Shown: positions 8,934 through 17,694 of the stretch, piece by piece | Numbering within the stretch: position 1 is the stretch's first letter | How the letters are laid out: each line of letters starts with the position of its first letter | Source: an uncultured Actinomycetes bacterium | Lineage (GTDB): Bacteria > Actinomycetota > Actinomycetes > S36-B12 | NCBI GenBank assembly: GCA_903960135.1 | Contig: CAJBZP010000087.1 | Location: forward strand, 1 to 59,154 | Length of the DNA stretch: 59,154 nt | Reading direction: 5' to 3' | Made by a program: the position numbers and the translations under genes | The notes under the pieces: model-generated | What the model was told of the DNA's origin: nothing | What the model saw: the letters and a program-made list of their open reading frames with translations, nothing else | The model's database searches: none

Positions 8934-9635
8934 ATGTCGACCAGTGAGTCCGCCATCAATCCGGCCGAGGAGGCGCCCGCGCCCGGGCCCGCGGATCGCC
9001 TGCGCGAGCGGCTTACCCACGGCCGCGGCCGCTACTCGGTAATCGCCGGCACCTTGACTATCTGGGTGATGGACACATTGCTATCGCGGCGCTTGGAGAT
9101 GAGCGGAGCCGTAACCGGATCAACGGCCGATGTTGTTCGCACCTTGGAGACCGCGAGCACCGTTTTGTTCGTCTTTACATCCATCGGAATAATCGTCGCC
9201 CTGCTGAAACCTTATCCCCGAGCCCTTTTCCCAATAGCCGCTATCTATTTAACGTTCTCGGTTGTTCAAGTCATCGCGAACGTCATCTCGATGTTGAGTA
9301 CCGCCCATTCAACCTCGGGAGTCGGGCTGGGCAGCCTTTGGGATGTTGGCGCGGTTTACGCGATGAGTGTCACCGTGTTCATGTTCGTCTACCTACTTCT
9401 AGATTTAGCCACCCCCGGCGGCGCATTTGTCTGGCCAGCCCGTGACGGCCAACCCCCGCCCACACCTAACCTTTTCGACTACCTATTCATCTCACTCAAC
9501 GTGAACTCAACCTACGGGCCGACCTCAGAAGCGGTCATGTCACGCCCCACCAAGCTCATCATGGCAATGCAGGTACTACTCGCCATCTTGATGCTCACCG
9601 TGCTTATCTCCCGGGCCGTCGCAGCGACCTCTTAG
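8934..9635 (+). CDS. Multi-pass membrane protein, possibly ion-channel-like
   Basis: The ATG at 8934 gives 233 aa (ATG 8922 would add four residues); the long track ORF upstream is an artefact on the antisense of the previous gene. It has about five hydrophobic segments with a Pro-rich N-terminus. The last part (FDYLFISLNVNSTYGPTSE followed by a final hydrophobic helix) looks like a short re-entrant segment before a last helix, as in DUF1345 or two-TM K+ channel pores. A TxGYG selectivity filter is not present, so channel activity is only a guess. Followed 44 bp later by tRNA-Gly. Confidence 0.7.
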   Translation: MSTSESAINPAEEAPAPGPADRLRERLTHGRGRYSVIAGTLTIWVMDTLLSRRLEMSGAVTGSTADVVRTLETASTVLFVFTSIGIIVALLKPYPRALFPIAAIYLTFSVVQVIANVISMLSTAHSTSGVGLGSLWDVGAVYAMSVTVFMFVYLLLDLATPGGAFVWPARDGQPPPTPNLFDYLFISLNVNSTYGPTSEAVMSRPTKLIMAMQVLLAILMLTVLISRAVAATS

Positions 9636-9639
9636 TCAC

Positions 9640-9669
9640 TTGGAGCCGCGCCGGCCTGGCAGGTACGCT
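9640..9669 (+). promoter_or_regulatory. Candidate promoter for tRNA-Gly
   Basis: TTGGAG (9640-9645) and TACGCT (9664-9669) are separated by 18 bp, and the tRNA begins 10 bp after the second box. Position and spacing fit a housekeeping sigma-factor promoter; the match to consensus is moderate. Confidence 0.4.
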
Positions 9670-9679
9670 GGTGGCCTTC

Positions 9680-9750
9680 GCGGGCGTAGCTCAGTGGTAG
9701 AGCGCTAGCTTCCCAAGCTAGATATGCGGGTTCGATTCCCGTCGCCCGCT
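9680..9750 (+). tRNA. tRNA-Gly (anticodon CCC)
   Basis: The 71 nt sequence folds as a cloverleaf. The acceptor stem is GCGGGCG/CGCCCGC with discriminator U, the D arm contains GCTCAGTGGTAGAGC, the anticodon stem is CTAGC/GCTAG with loop TTCCCAA (anticodon CCC), and the T arm is CGGGTTCGATTCCCG. The 3' CCA is not encoded. A decayed accessory stretch follows on its 3' side. Confidence 0.97.
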
Positions 9751-9767
9751 CAGAATGGGCGTGTGCT

Positions 9768-10135
9768 TCATATCGGTAGGAGCAATGCGACGTTGGCCGC
9801 TGCCGCCGCGTTAGCCAACTCCCGGTCAAGGGTTGCTAACGGAAGCCCCCGGTCCATAGCTAGCAGCAAGTAGCATGCGTCGCACGAGGTGAGCCCATGT
9901 TTTTGCGCCTCGAGTGCCAGCCGCTGAACCTGACTGCCCACAACATCGGTACGGATATCCAATTGATCGAGTCGTTCGCAAACACCTACCACGAACGCAG
10001 CGTCGACTCGTCCGGCCCGCATAGCAGTGCCGAAGGCATTGGCCATCTCCGCGTGTCATAACTCGGGAACGAGAACGAAACCGTTGGTCAAGAGAGAGTC
10101 GATCTTCGCTGCTGCCTCAGGGTCCCCGTCGTCGA
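9768..10135 (-). pseudogene. Decayed PIN-domain (VapC-like) toxin gene
   Basis: The track ORF (9768-10046) is only the C-terminal part of a PIN protein (HGLTSCDACYLLLAMDRGLPLATLD is the classic second half). Reading upstream in the same frame gives DDGDPEAAAKIDSLL...VPELxHAEMANAF, where x is TGA at 10058-10056. Family members have Trp (TGG) there, so this is a nonsense mutation. The N-terminal strand carrying the first catalytic Asp is also missing: the frame runs straight from antitoxin-like sequence into the PIN body. An active nuclease is therefore unlikely. It is probably a remnant of a Phd-PIN toxin-antitoxin module. Confidence 0.8.
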
Positions 10136-10378
10136 TCAACTCTCGGCCCGTCGCCTCCGCCGGCAGTCGGCGAACTCGCGCACCCAACTGGCGGATGGCA
10201 GCAACAGCGGCCGCCCGATCCTCGCGATCAGCCGCCTTGATGGCGCTATGCGAGCGATGGGCCGACCATGCTTAGTGACAGTTACCTCTTTGCCTTCCAT
10301 GACTTCCTCAAGGACCGCGGATAACTGGTTCTTAAGGTCGTAAATGCCGATAGACCAGCCGGGGCTGACCGCGCTCAT
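10136..10378 (-). pseudogene. Frameshifted Phd/YefM-like antitoxin remnant
   Basis: The ORF begins like a Phd/YefM antitoxin: SIGIYDLKNQLSAVLEEV followed by KEVTVTKHGRPIARIAP. After about 10245 the ORF becomes Arg-rich and unlike the family. The neighbouring minus-strand frame instead reads SAIKAADREDRAAAVAAIRQ, a plausible acidic antitoxin C-terminus. That frame then continues without a stop into the PIN remnant. I infer one indel near 10240-10250 plus a deletion that removed the antitoxin stop and the toxin start. The N-terminal DNA-binding half could still be made. Confidence 0.65.
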
Positions 10379-10391
10379 ATATTCAGGCTAG

Positions 10392-10640
10392 TCTCTGGCC
10401 GGAAATACGTCACTGCTGGACAGCTCGTCATTGATCGGGCCCGCAGCGCCTTATAAGTTTCAAAAGACCCAGAAGAATCCACAAGGCGAAGCCACTCGAA
10501 TCGACTACATCATGGGTTACGGCACCGGCCTGAGGGTGATTGACTACGAGGTAGTCGTCTATTTAACTGGCAAGGCGTTCAACCCTGACTATCAAGCATC
10601 TGATCATCAAATGGTCAAAGCTACCTTCGCTTTCCCCTGA
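10392..10640 (+). pseudogene. C-terminal fragment of an endonuclease/exonuclease/phosphatase-family protein
   Basis: The frame opens after a TAG at 10389 and ends at 10640. Its last ~50 residues (TRIDYIMGYG ... DYQASDHQMVKATF) match the C-terminal metal-site end of EEP nucleases, where the Ser-Asp-His motif is characteristic. The N-terminal domain with the other catalytic residues is absent, and the only start candidate is a TTG at 10431 without a clear ribosome binding site. It is most likely a relic in the same degraded stretch as the toxin-antitoxin remnants. Confidence 0.6.
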
Positions 10641-10736
10641 ATTGCTAGTGGTTCGTAGTTGTCTTCGGGTATTGCGCCATGATGAATGTTTCGGGAAGAG
10701 CGCAAACAGCACACCTGACTTTGATAACCTCGGCGG

Positions 10737-12050
10737 GTGCGGAGGATAGGATTTTTGGCGCTAACGGGAGTCCTCCTTGTCGGGTGCGGCACTGTCATTC
10801 AAGCCGAGCGACAGGACACCACGGTTATGTACCAGACGCTCCGCGAGGACAAAATCATCAATGCGGACATCTGGGACAAGCAACCCAAAATGCTCGCGGC
10901 GGGTTTGGGATTCACAAATATCATCGGTGTGCCTGGCCTGAGCACCGACAACCTCGCCCTGAGCCGGACTTTGACTCGCCTGGCCGGAGGTGCCTGGAAT
11001 ACGGTGTCCTGTTCACCTGACCAGACCGCTACTTTGGTGAGTTACACCTCGGCTGGGACCCCGGACGGCGTAGCGAAATCGTATGGCCAGGAGGTTTACT
11101 ACTCCGACGGATTACCGATCGAGTTCAGTTGGCCGATGCTTCCCAGCACTCTGGACGCTACCGACTTTAGAGTGAATCTGAATAACGGGCAGGCCGTGAC
11201 CCCACAGGTTGCCTCGATCTATCCGAATATGGAGTACAACGAGCGGTCGGTAGCGGTGATCTTCGGCCACTTCGGCAACCGTTTTTCTTCGAGTCAGCCT
11301 GGTGCGATCTACCCAACCTCCATCGAGGTTGTCTTGGATGAGACCCCGTTGCAGTTGGTCGGTCCCGGCCTGCAGATTGTCAGCGCCGTTGGCCTCAAAG
11401 CTGATGCTCCCGGATCTCCTTATACGGATCCAGATGTGGAGCCGGCCAAGCGCGGCGGCCCCAAACTTGTCGGGGCAAAACTCACGCGAATGTCTACCGA
11501 CGGTGACACTGCTCCTAAAGACTTCCAACAGCACCTGCCCAACGATGGTGTTGCCCTATACGGAGATCAGGCGCAATACAGGTTGCGGACCTACACGAGT
11601 GGGGGGATGACTGCGGATGGTGTCCGCGGACTGTTCCCCACCGACTTCGCTCGGTTCTTCCGACTCCAGGCAACGACGAGCGCGGGGGACACAGTGCTTT
11701 TGACCGAGACAGGAAAGGACTACCTCATCGACGGCAAGAAGCTCCGCGTCGTGGGCCTGGCTGACCTCGGCAAGAAACAAGAAACCTACAACGACTGTTA
11801 CGTTGAGGACAAGGACAACTACATCGACATCATTTTGTCCGGTGATGTAGAGGCCGTCAGCAAGATCACCCTTGTCGAAATACCCTCGACCGGTTCGTAC
11901 TCCCCCGTCTACAACCCTGGCGGGCCTGGAAACGATCCTGCACCGAACGTCCGATACTCGGCCCCGAGCCCGCCTATCTCACAAAAAGTGACAATTGCCC
12001 TCGAAGATCCACTGACAGTCACCTACCCCGAAGGTGCTTCAGCTAGGTGA
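10737..12050 (+). CDS. Putative secreted lipoprotein of unknown function
   Basis: This 437 aa protein begins with a short lipoprotein signal (MRRIGFLALTGVLLVGC); the lipobox Leu-Val-Gly-Cys predicts lipidation at about Cys17. The mature part is Pro/Gly/Asp-rich with no membrane segment, and I recognise no domain. Features seen are two nearby cysteines (VSCSPD, NDCYVED) and a Pro-rich tail. The start is GTG with a poor ribosome binding site; a TTG seven codons in is preceded by GGAGGAT but would shorten the signal. The gene stands alone between a degraded stretch and the convergent DPA operon. Confidence 0.7.
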   Translation: MRRIGFLALTGVLLVGCGTVIQAERQDTTVMYQTLREDKIINADIWDKQPKMLAAGLGFTNIIGVPGLSTDNLALSRTLTRLAGGAWNTVSCSPDQTATLVSYTSAGTPDGVAKSYGQEVYYSDGLPIEFSWPMLPSTLDATDFRVNLNNGQAVTPQVASIYPNMEYNERSVAVIFGHFGNRFSSSQPGAIYPTSIEVVLDETPLQLVGPGLQIVSAVGLKADAPGSPYTDPDVEPAKRGGPKLVGAKLTRMSTDGDTAPKDFQQHLPNDGVALYGDQAQYRLRTYTSGGMTADGVRGLFPTDFARFFRLQATTSAGDTVLLTETGKDYLIDGKKLRVVGLADLGKKQETYNDCYVEDKDNYIDIILSGDVEAVSKITLVEIPSTGSYSPVYNPGGPGNDPAPNVRYSAPSPPISQKVTIALEDPLTVTYPEGASAR

Positions 12051-12113
12051 CATCTACCCGCACCAGTTGACCCTCGGCGCATTGGGCAATCAGTAGTGCA
12101 TCGTGTTTGCTGA

Positions 12114-12872
12114 TTACTGGGGCAGACGCCTAAACACCGGCCGCGGCAAAGTCTTCAGCGCGGTCATGACGAAGCGCAGCGGCCCCGGAGCATAAACAGT
12201 GTTCTTGCCTTTTCGTAACCCGGCCACAACAATCTTCCCCACCACTTCTGGGTCGGTCGTCATCGGTGCTTCTGGCATACCGGTTGTCATCTTCGTACGC
12301 ACCATGCCTGGGCGCACAACTAGAACATTTGCTCCCGAGCCATGCAATGCGTCACCGAGGCCTTGTGCGAAGGCATCGAGACCAGCTTTCGTGGACCCAT
12401 AAATAAAATTAGATCGCCGTGCGCGATCGCCTGCAACACTTGAGAAGACTACGAGTGACCCATGGCCTTGACTCTTCAATCGTGCTGCAACTCTTAAGCC
12501 CACGCTCACCGCGCCGGTGTAGTTTGTGGTTGCCACCTCCACCGCGAGATCGGGATTGGCCTCACCTTCGTCTTGGCTACCAAGAATCCCGAAAGCAAGT
12601 AGAACAATGTCAATGTCACCGGCATCGAAAACCTGATTAATCAGCACCGCGTGCTCCGTGGTGTTCTTGGCCTCAAAATCAATCGCTGAAACCCCTTGAA
12701 TACCCGCACCGGTTAGCGCAGCGATTGCGGCATCGCGCGCGGGTGACGGCCTCCCCGCTAACACCACTCGCTTAAGGCGATTACGCGGTAAAGCCCGCAC
12801 CGTGGCCAGAGCAATCTCGCTTGTCCCCCCTAGGACAAGTACCGACTGCGGATCACCGAGTGCATCGTTCAC
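12114..12872 (-). CDS. dprE2: Decaprenylphospho-beta-D-erythro-pentofuranosid-2-ulose 2-reductase (DprE2)
   Basis: A short-chain dehydrogenase that reduces the keto intermediate made by DprE1 to decaprenyl-phosphoryl-arabinose. Motifs: an N-terminal nucleotide-binding turn (VLVLGGTSEIA), FSSVAGDRARRSNF with catalytic Ser, and YGSTK for Tyr/Lys. I start it at GTG 12872 (252 aa), not the track's 12944, because AGGAGG lies 8 bases upstream and the GTG overlaps the dprE1 stop by GTGA. The length then fits the family (~254 aa). Confidence 0.95.
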   Translation of the reverse strand: MNDALGDPQSVLVLGGTSEIALATVRALPRNRLKRVVLAGRPSPARDAAIAALTGAGIQGVSAIDFEAKNTTEHAVLINQVFDAGDIDIVLLAFGILGSQDEGEANPDLAVEVATTNYTGAVSVGLRVAARLKSQGHGSLVVFSSVAGDRARRSNFIYGSTKAGLDAFAQGLGDALHGSGANVLVVRPGMVRTKMTTGMPEAPMTTDPEVVGKIVVAGLRKGKNTVYAPGPLRFVMTALKTLPRPVFRRLPQ

Positions 12873-14242
12873 AGCGACAACCTCCTGGCTAGGTCTGACT
12901 TGAAAATACCTTTGGGGTCCATTTGATTGCGGGTCCGCTGCCACTGCGTGAGGAGCGGATAGGTACGCACAAACATTTCTGGTGACTGCCTCGAGTCTTT
13001 GGCGAGGTAAAGCCGGCCGCCCGCATTGGCAACTAACTCATCTAGTTCATCCAGCACCGCAGCCAGCCCGGGAATCCCCGCTGGCACATCAGCGGCTAGT
13101 GTCCAGCCCGGCTGCGGAAAGGAAAGTGGAGCTGGGTTGGCGGCACCAAATCGCTTTAGCACCGTCAAGAAGCTAGGTGCGCCGACGCCTTGCAGCTTGC
13201 GCAGCGCAATCCCAATGATTTCAGCGGCGCCATCGGGCACCACGAATTGATATTGCACGAAACCACCGGGGCCGTAAACCCGATTCCAGTCTTTGACGAA
13301 ATCAAGGGGATGAAAGAACTCAGAAATTGGTTGCAGCGCACCCTGCTCGGACTTCGGCGCCTTGCGATACCAGGCCTCATTAAATGCCCGCACGGTGAAC
13401 TTATTGAGCAGGCCGCCGGGGATCAATCCAGGTGCCGACGCTAACGCTTTCGGGCCGTAGTCCAGCGCGGTTGCGCGCTTTGCCACCGGCAGTTGGTCGA
13501 CCGCTGCATGATCGCCTCTGGTCAATACGCCACGACCGGTTGCTGAGACACTGTCGATCCAGGCCACGCTGTAGCGATACTGCGAGTCACGTTCGATCAT
13601 GCGAGCCATCACGTCATCGAGATCTGCGCAGCGCTCGGTATCAACGCTCATCATCGAGCTAGTTATCGGCAGCATTTTGAACGTTGCCTCAGTCATGACA
13701 CCCGTTAGGCCCATCCCGCCGACGGTGGCCCAAAAACGCTCCCGCGTTTGCGGATCATCGGGGGTCAGTGACTGAGGTGCACCGCGTCCGTCAACGAGTT
13801 GAATTTCGCTCACATGACTGCCGAAACTACCTTCGACATGGTGATTCTTACCGTGAATATCGGCGGCAATGGCCCCGCCGACGGTGACATGCCGAGTGCC
13901 CGCTGTCACCGGGACGAAGAAGCCGGCGGGCACGGTGGCCAGCAAAAGGTCGTGGATGCTCGCACCGGCGCCGACCCGTACGCTGCCTGTGCTCGCAGTT
14001 AGGGCGATTGTCGACATGGCTGTTAGATCCAGGACGCTGGCGCCCCCGCTTTGTGCGGCGTCACCATATGAACGCCCCAAGCCGCGGGCCAACACCCCTC
14101 TCGGCCCGGATACCTTGATGCACTGCTGCACCTGCTCAACCGTACTTACCGGCACCACTTTGGCCAATGAGGGGCTGGTGCGCCCCCACCCTGTAAGCAG
14201 TTGCTCGCCCTCGTCAAGGCGTAGCGGTGATTTGTTTGACAT
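12869..14242 (-). CDS. dprE1: Decaprenylphosphoryl-beta-D-ribose 2'-oxidase (DprE1)
   Basis: An FAD-dependent oxidase of the VAO fold (457 aa) that oxidises decaprenyl-phospho-ribose for arabinan synthesis. The FAD-binding region includes GLGRSYGDAA and HVTVGGAIAADIHGKNHH (covering the conserved His of the family). In the C-terminal part, PGWTLAADVP aligns with mycobacterial PGWNVCVDFP, so the cysteine attacked by benzothiazinones (Cys387 in M. tuberculosis) is alanine here. The start ATG 14242 shares one base with the ubiA stop (TGATG), preferred over the GTG one codon earlier. It is the third gene of a tightly overlapping operon. Confidence 0.96.
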   Translation of the reverse strand: MSNKSPLRLDEGEQLLTGWGRTSPSLAKVVPVSTVEQVQQCIKVSGPRGVLARGLGRSYGDAAQSGGASVLDLTAMSTIALTASTGSVRVGAGASIHDLLLATVPAGFFVPVTAGTRHVTVGGAIAADIHGKNHHVEGSFGSHVSEIQLVDGRGAPQSLTPDDPQTRERFWATVGGMGLTGVMTEATFKMLPITSSMMSVDTERCADLDDVMARMIERDSQYRYSVAWIDSVSATGRGVLTRGDHAAVDQLPVAKRATALDYGPKALASAPGLIPGGLLNKFTVRAFNEAWYRKAPKSEQGALQPISEFFHPLDFVKDWNRVYGPGGFVQYQFVVPDGAAEIIGIALRKLQGVGAPSFLTVLKRFGAANPAPLSFPQPGWTLAADVPAGIPGLAAVLDELDELVANAGGRLYLAKDSRQSPEMFVRTYPLLTQWQRTRNQMDPKGIFKSDLARRLSL

Positions 14243-15150
14243 CACACGCCCAAGGCGCCGAGGCCAAATAGCACTAACCAGATCGCACCGATAGTGAGAA
14301 GTGCTTTGTCATGCAAGACCGCATCCTCCGGTGCCTCTGCCTGACCGCGATCGATCGCAACGCCGTAGCGCAAAATCGCAAGGACGAATGGGAGGACACT
14401 CCATTGCGCCCACGGCAAGGTCGACGGCGCCTGACCAACCTCAAATGCCCATAGGCAATACGCAACTATCGTTACCGCGGCGGCAATGCCCCACACGAAA
14501 CGCAGGTAGCCAAGGGAATAGCCCTCTAAGCTCGCCCGCTTGGCTGTCTCACCGGCACCGGATCTATTCAGGTCGCGGTCTAGCTCACTGAACCTCTTGC
14601 CCGCCGCCATGAACAGTGAGCCGAACCCAGCAACGATTAAGAACCACTGCGATATCGGTAGGTTTGAGGCCACCCCACCGGCGATGGCCCGGAGCAAAAA
14701 TCCCATTGCGAGTAATGCGAGCTCGATTACCGGCTCATGTTTAAGGAACAATGAATATGAAAGGGTGAAAACGAAGTAGATGGCAACTACGCCGGCGAGA
14801 TCAGGCCTGATCCACCAAGCCAGTGTTAGTGCTGCCAGAGCCAAAATGACCGCGAAGACCGCCGCGATATTCGCGTTTAGGTCACCGGCCGCAATCGGGC
14901 GGTTGCGTTTCGTCGGATGATTGCGATCTGACTCGACATCCTTGATGTCGTTGATCAGGTACGTCGAACTTGAGATAAGACAAAAGGCAACAAACGCCCC
15001 CAGGGTCGGCACGATCACCGTTGCTAAGAAAAGTGAGCCCGCAGCCAACGGAGCAGCGAAGACCAGCACATTCTTCAGCCACTGGCGTGGCCGCATCGCC
15101 ACAACTAGTGCCACGGGAAGTGTCCGGCCGCTATGCGTCGCGTTCAACAC
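14242..15150 (-). CDS. ubiA: Decaprenyl-phosphate phosphoribosyltransferase (UbiA/DPPR synthase)
   Basis: A polytopic UbiA-family prenyl-phosphate transferase that makes 5-phosphoribosyl-decaprenyl phosphate, the first step of the DPA pathway. Visible are the first Asp-rich motif (YLINDIKDVESDRNH) and the characteristic KRNRPIAAGDL. About eight to nine hydrophobic helices follow. I choose GTG 15150 (302 aa, the length of M. tuberculosis Rv3806c), with GGGGG just upstream; the track's TTG at 15177 lies further inside the upstream gene. Either start overlaps the end of the DUF6069 gene, consistent with one operon. Confidence 0.93.
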   Translation of the reverse strand: MLNATHSGRTLPVALVVAMRPRQWLKNVLVFAAPLAAGSLFLATVIVPTLGAFVAFCLISSSTYLINDIKDVESDRNHPTKRNRPIAAGDLNANIAAVFAVILALAALTLAWWIRPDLAGVVAIYFVFTLSYSLFLKHEPVIELALLAMGFLLRAIAGGVASNLPISQWFLIVAGFGSLFMAAGKRFSELDRDLNRSGAGETAKRASLEGYSLGYLRFVWGIAAAVTIVAYCLWAFEVGQAPSTLPWAQWSVLPFVLAILRYGVAIDRGQAEAPEDAVLHDKALLTIGAIWLVLFGLGALGV

Positions 15151-15619
15151 TTGCCCCCGGCTCTGAATCGCCAACAATTCGAGCGAGTTGCGGCACGACG
15201 AGGAACCAAGTAATCACGTGCATGATCGATAACCAGATGCGAGTTGACCAGATGACGTCAGCGGGTTGCATCAGCGGCGAGGCGAGCGTAAGCACGGCGA
15301 TTAGGGTGCCGCCCCAATAAACAACGCGGCGGGCATTTCTTCGCCCCAACATCAAAGCTGAAAGCAGGGCCCCGGCCACCGCGGCAAGGAGCGGGGCGAT
15401 TACCACCACTATCCACGGCACGACCTGCAGGGAGCCACCGAAGGCAGATTGCACCTCAAATGGCACCCCGAGCAGGCGCCCGATGCCATAGATGAACAGG
15501 CACAAGATGGCAGACCAGCCGCCGGTCAGGGCCGCCGCATAAAGCAAGAACCGCAGCGTGGGATTAGCCGACTTGGGCGGGGCGATCGGGGTCACCGATG
15601 CCATCCAGAAGCCGGTCAT
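15131..15619 (-). CDS. DUF6069-like four-helix membrane protein
   Basis: A small membrane protein (162 aa from ATG 15619; ATG 15604 is also possible) with four hydrophobic segments and a short Pro-rich N-terminus. The spacing and the MLGRRNARRV loop followed by two helices resemble DUF6069, whose function is unknown. It is the first gene of the ubiA-dprE1-dprE2 operon and its 3' end overlaps ubiA, suggesting a cell-envelope role by association only. The track start at 15679 would overlap the upstream promoter region and lacks a ribosome binding site. Confidence 0.7.
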   Translation of the reverse strand: MTGFWMASVTPIAPPKSANPTLRFLLYAAALTGGWSAILCLFIYGIGRLLGVPFEVQSAFGGSLQVVPWIVVVIAPLLAAVAGALLSALMLGRRNARRVVYWGGTLIAVLTLASPLMQPADVIWSTRIWLSIMHVITWFLVVPQLARIVGDSEPGASVERDA

Positions 15620-15793
15620 CCCCCCATTGTGGCGAATAACCCCGGCCCGCGACACCGCTGGGGATAATGCCGCCTGCACTTGCGCAAGTTACTCATCAGT
15701 AGCATCATTAGGTTACTGGCGGGTAACCTCGCCCGGGGGTCTGCTGTACCAACTAATCCGAGAAGTGAACTGCGGCAAAGGAGTGGGTCGGCC

Positions 15794-17629
15794 ATGGGGC
15801 ATTACAAGAGCAACCTTCGGGACCTGGAATTCAACCTTTTCGAGGTTTTCGGGGCCGGTGACCGCCTCGGCCAAGGCCCATTCGCTGATACCGATGCCGA
15901 CACCGCACATGATGTCTTGCGCGAAGTCGAGCGGCTCGCCACCGGCGAACTTGCCGACTCCTTCGCCGACTCCGATCGCAACCCGCCGGTTTATGACCCA
16001 AGCACGAAGACCGTAACGATGCCCGAAAGTTTCAAGAAGGCATTTCGGTTGCTCATGGATGCACAGTGGTGGCGGCTAGATCTACCCGAGCACATGGGCG
16101 GCTCCGGTGCCCCGCCATCGCTGCGTTGGGCCGCTAGCGAACTGCTGCTCGGTTCAAATCCGGCCGCTTTCATGTATATGTCCGGTCCAGGCTTCGCCAG
16201 CATCCTTGACAGCATTGGCAACGCCGATCAAAAACGTGCTGCAACTTTCACGATTGACAAGGGCTGGGGTTCGACAATGGTGCTGACCGAGCCTGATGCC
16301 GGCTCAGATGTCGGTGCCGGTCGAGCCAAGGCCTTCGACAACGGCGACGGCACCTGGCGCATTGAGGGTGTCAAAAGGTTTATCTCATCGGCCGAGCACG
16401 ACATGGTCGAGAACATCATGCACTTAGTGCTGGCTCGCCCCGAGGGCGCCGGCCCCGGCACGAAGGGACTCTCCCTTTTTCTCGTCCCGAAATTCCTTTT
16501 TGATTTCCAGACCGGTGAGCTTGGGGCCCGCAATGGTGTCTACACCACCAATGTCGAAAAGAAGATGGGCCTGAAAGTCTCAACCACCTGCGAACTGACG
16601 TTCAGCGAAAACGAGCCGGCAATTGGCTGGCTCATCGGTGATGTACATGACGGCATCGCCCAGATGTTCAAGGTCATTGAGTATGCGCGGATGATGGTCG
16701 GAACAAAAGCCATAGCGACGTTGTCAACCGGCTACTTGAACGCCCTCGATTACGCAAAGACACGCGTTCAAGGTGCTGACCTCACTCAGATGACCGATAA
16801 GTCCGCACCGCGCGTTACGATCGTGCACCACCCAGATGTTCGCCGGTCCCTGATGCTGCAGAAGTCATACGCCGAAGGGATGCGCGCCCTCATCGCCTAC
16901 ACCGCCTACTGGCAAGACTTAATCGAGATGGGCGAAGCCGGAGTCGAGGGAGTTGACCTCGACGGCGCCTTGCGAATGAATGATCTACTGCTGCCAATAG
17001 TCAAGGGTGTCGGCTCAGAACGCTCCTACGAAATGCTCGCGGTGTCGCTGCAAACCTACGGCGGGTCCGGGTATCTTCAGGACTACCCGGTTGAGCAGTA
17101 CCTGCGCGACGCAAAGATCGACACCCTTTATGAAGGCACCACCGCCATTCAGGGGCTCGACTTCTTCTTCCGCAAAATGGTCCGCGACCAATTCAAGTCG
17201 ATTTTCTACCTGGGTTCGCAGATCACCGAGACAGTAAAAGGTGATGAAGGCGCCGGCCAGTTGGCCACCGAACGCGAATTACTCGGCAAGGCCCTTGAAG
17301 ATGTGCAGGCCATGATCGGCCTGCTCGGCCAGTGGGCCATGGCTTCGCAAACAGACGCCAAGGAGATCTACCGGGTCGGGTTGAACACCACGCGCCTGCT
17401 GATGACCACCGGCGATCTACTCATCGGCTGGCTGCTAATCCGGCAGGCCGAAGTCGCCACCCGCGCCCTGGAAGCAGGAGCCGTCGATCGTGATCGCACC
17501 TTCTATCTCGGCAAGATCGAAACGGCCAAGTGGTTCGCGCGCAATCGCCTGCCACTCCTCGCGGCCGAGCGTGCGGTTGCTGAGGCCACCACCCTTGAGG
17601 TCATGGAGCTTCCCGAGGAATCCTTCTAA
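15794..17629 (+). CDS. fadE5: FadE5-like acyl-CoA dehydrogenase
   Basis: From ATG 15794 the protein is 611 aa, the same length as M. tuberculosis FadE5, and starts the same way ([18 protein letters not shown]). It introduces the alpha-beta double bond into acyl-CoA, passing electrons to ETF. Motifs: [19 protein letters not shown] (FAD/substrate loop), [18 protein letters not shown] and [11 protein letters not shown] (catalytic Glu region). The 38 residues ahead of this Met in the track ORF look non-coding. The large size and extra C-terminal domain are typical of this subfamily, which has broad chain-length use. An EtfD-like reductase encoded upstream would complete electron flow. Confidence 0.95.
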   Translation: MGHYKSNLRDLEFNLFEVFGAGDRLGQGPFADTDADTAHDVLREVERLATGELADSFADSDRNPPVYDPSTKTVTMPESFKKAFRLLMDAQWWRLDLPEHMGGSGAPPSLRWAASELLLGSNPAAFMYMSGPGFASILDSIGNADQKRAATFTIDKGWGSTMVLTEPDAGSDVGAGRAKAFDNGDGTWRIEGVKRFISSAEHDMVENIMHLVLARPEGAGPGTKGLSLFLVPKFLFDFQTGELGARNGVYTTNVEKKMGLKVSTTCELTFSENEPAIGWLIGDVHDGIAQMFKVIEYARMMVGTKAIATLSTGYLNALDYAKTRVQGADLTQMTDKSAPRVTIVHHPDVRRSLMLQKSYAEGMRALIAYTAYWQDLIEMGEAGVEGVDLDGALRMNDLLLPIVKGVGSERSYEMLAVSLQTYGGSGYLQDYPVEQYLRDAKIDTLYEGTTAIQGLDFFFRKMVRDQFKSIFYLGSQITETVKGDEGAGQLATERELLGKALEDVQAMIGLLGQWAMASQTDAKEIYRVGLNTTRLLMTTGDLLIGWLLIRQAEVATRALEAGAVDRDRTFYLGKIETAKWFARNRLPLLAAERAVAEATTLEVMELPEESF

Positions 17630-17694
17630 GAGCGGTTAATTCCACCGCATCTCCTGCTGTCTCGCGTTCACTGCTCGACTCATAGGATCAGAGG

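Noticed and set aside
9731-9750. tRNA-Gly 3' end as an attL site
   Set aside because: No second copy of the sequence and no integrase gene seen in the window.
12051-12113. Possible hairpin AATCAG...CTGATT between the lipoprotein gene and dprE2
   Set aside because: Only six pairs with a long loop; not convincing as a terminator.
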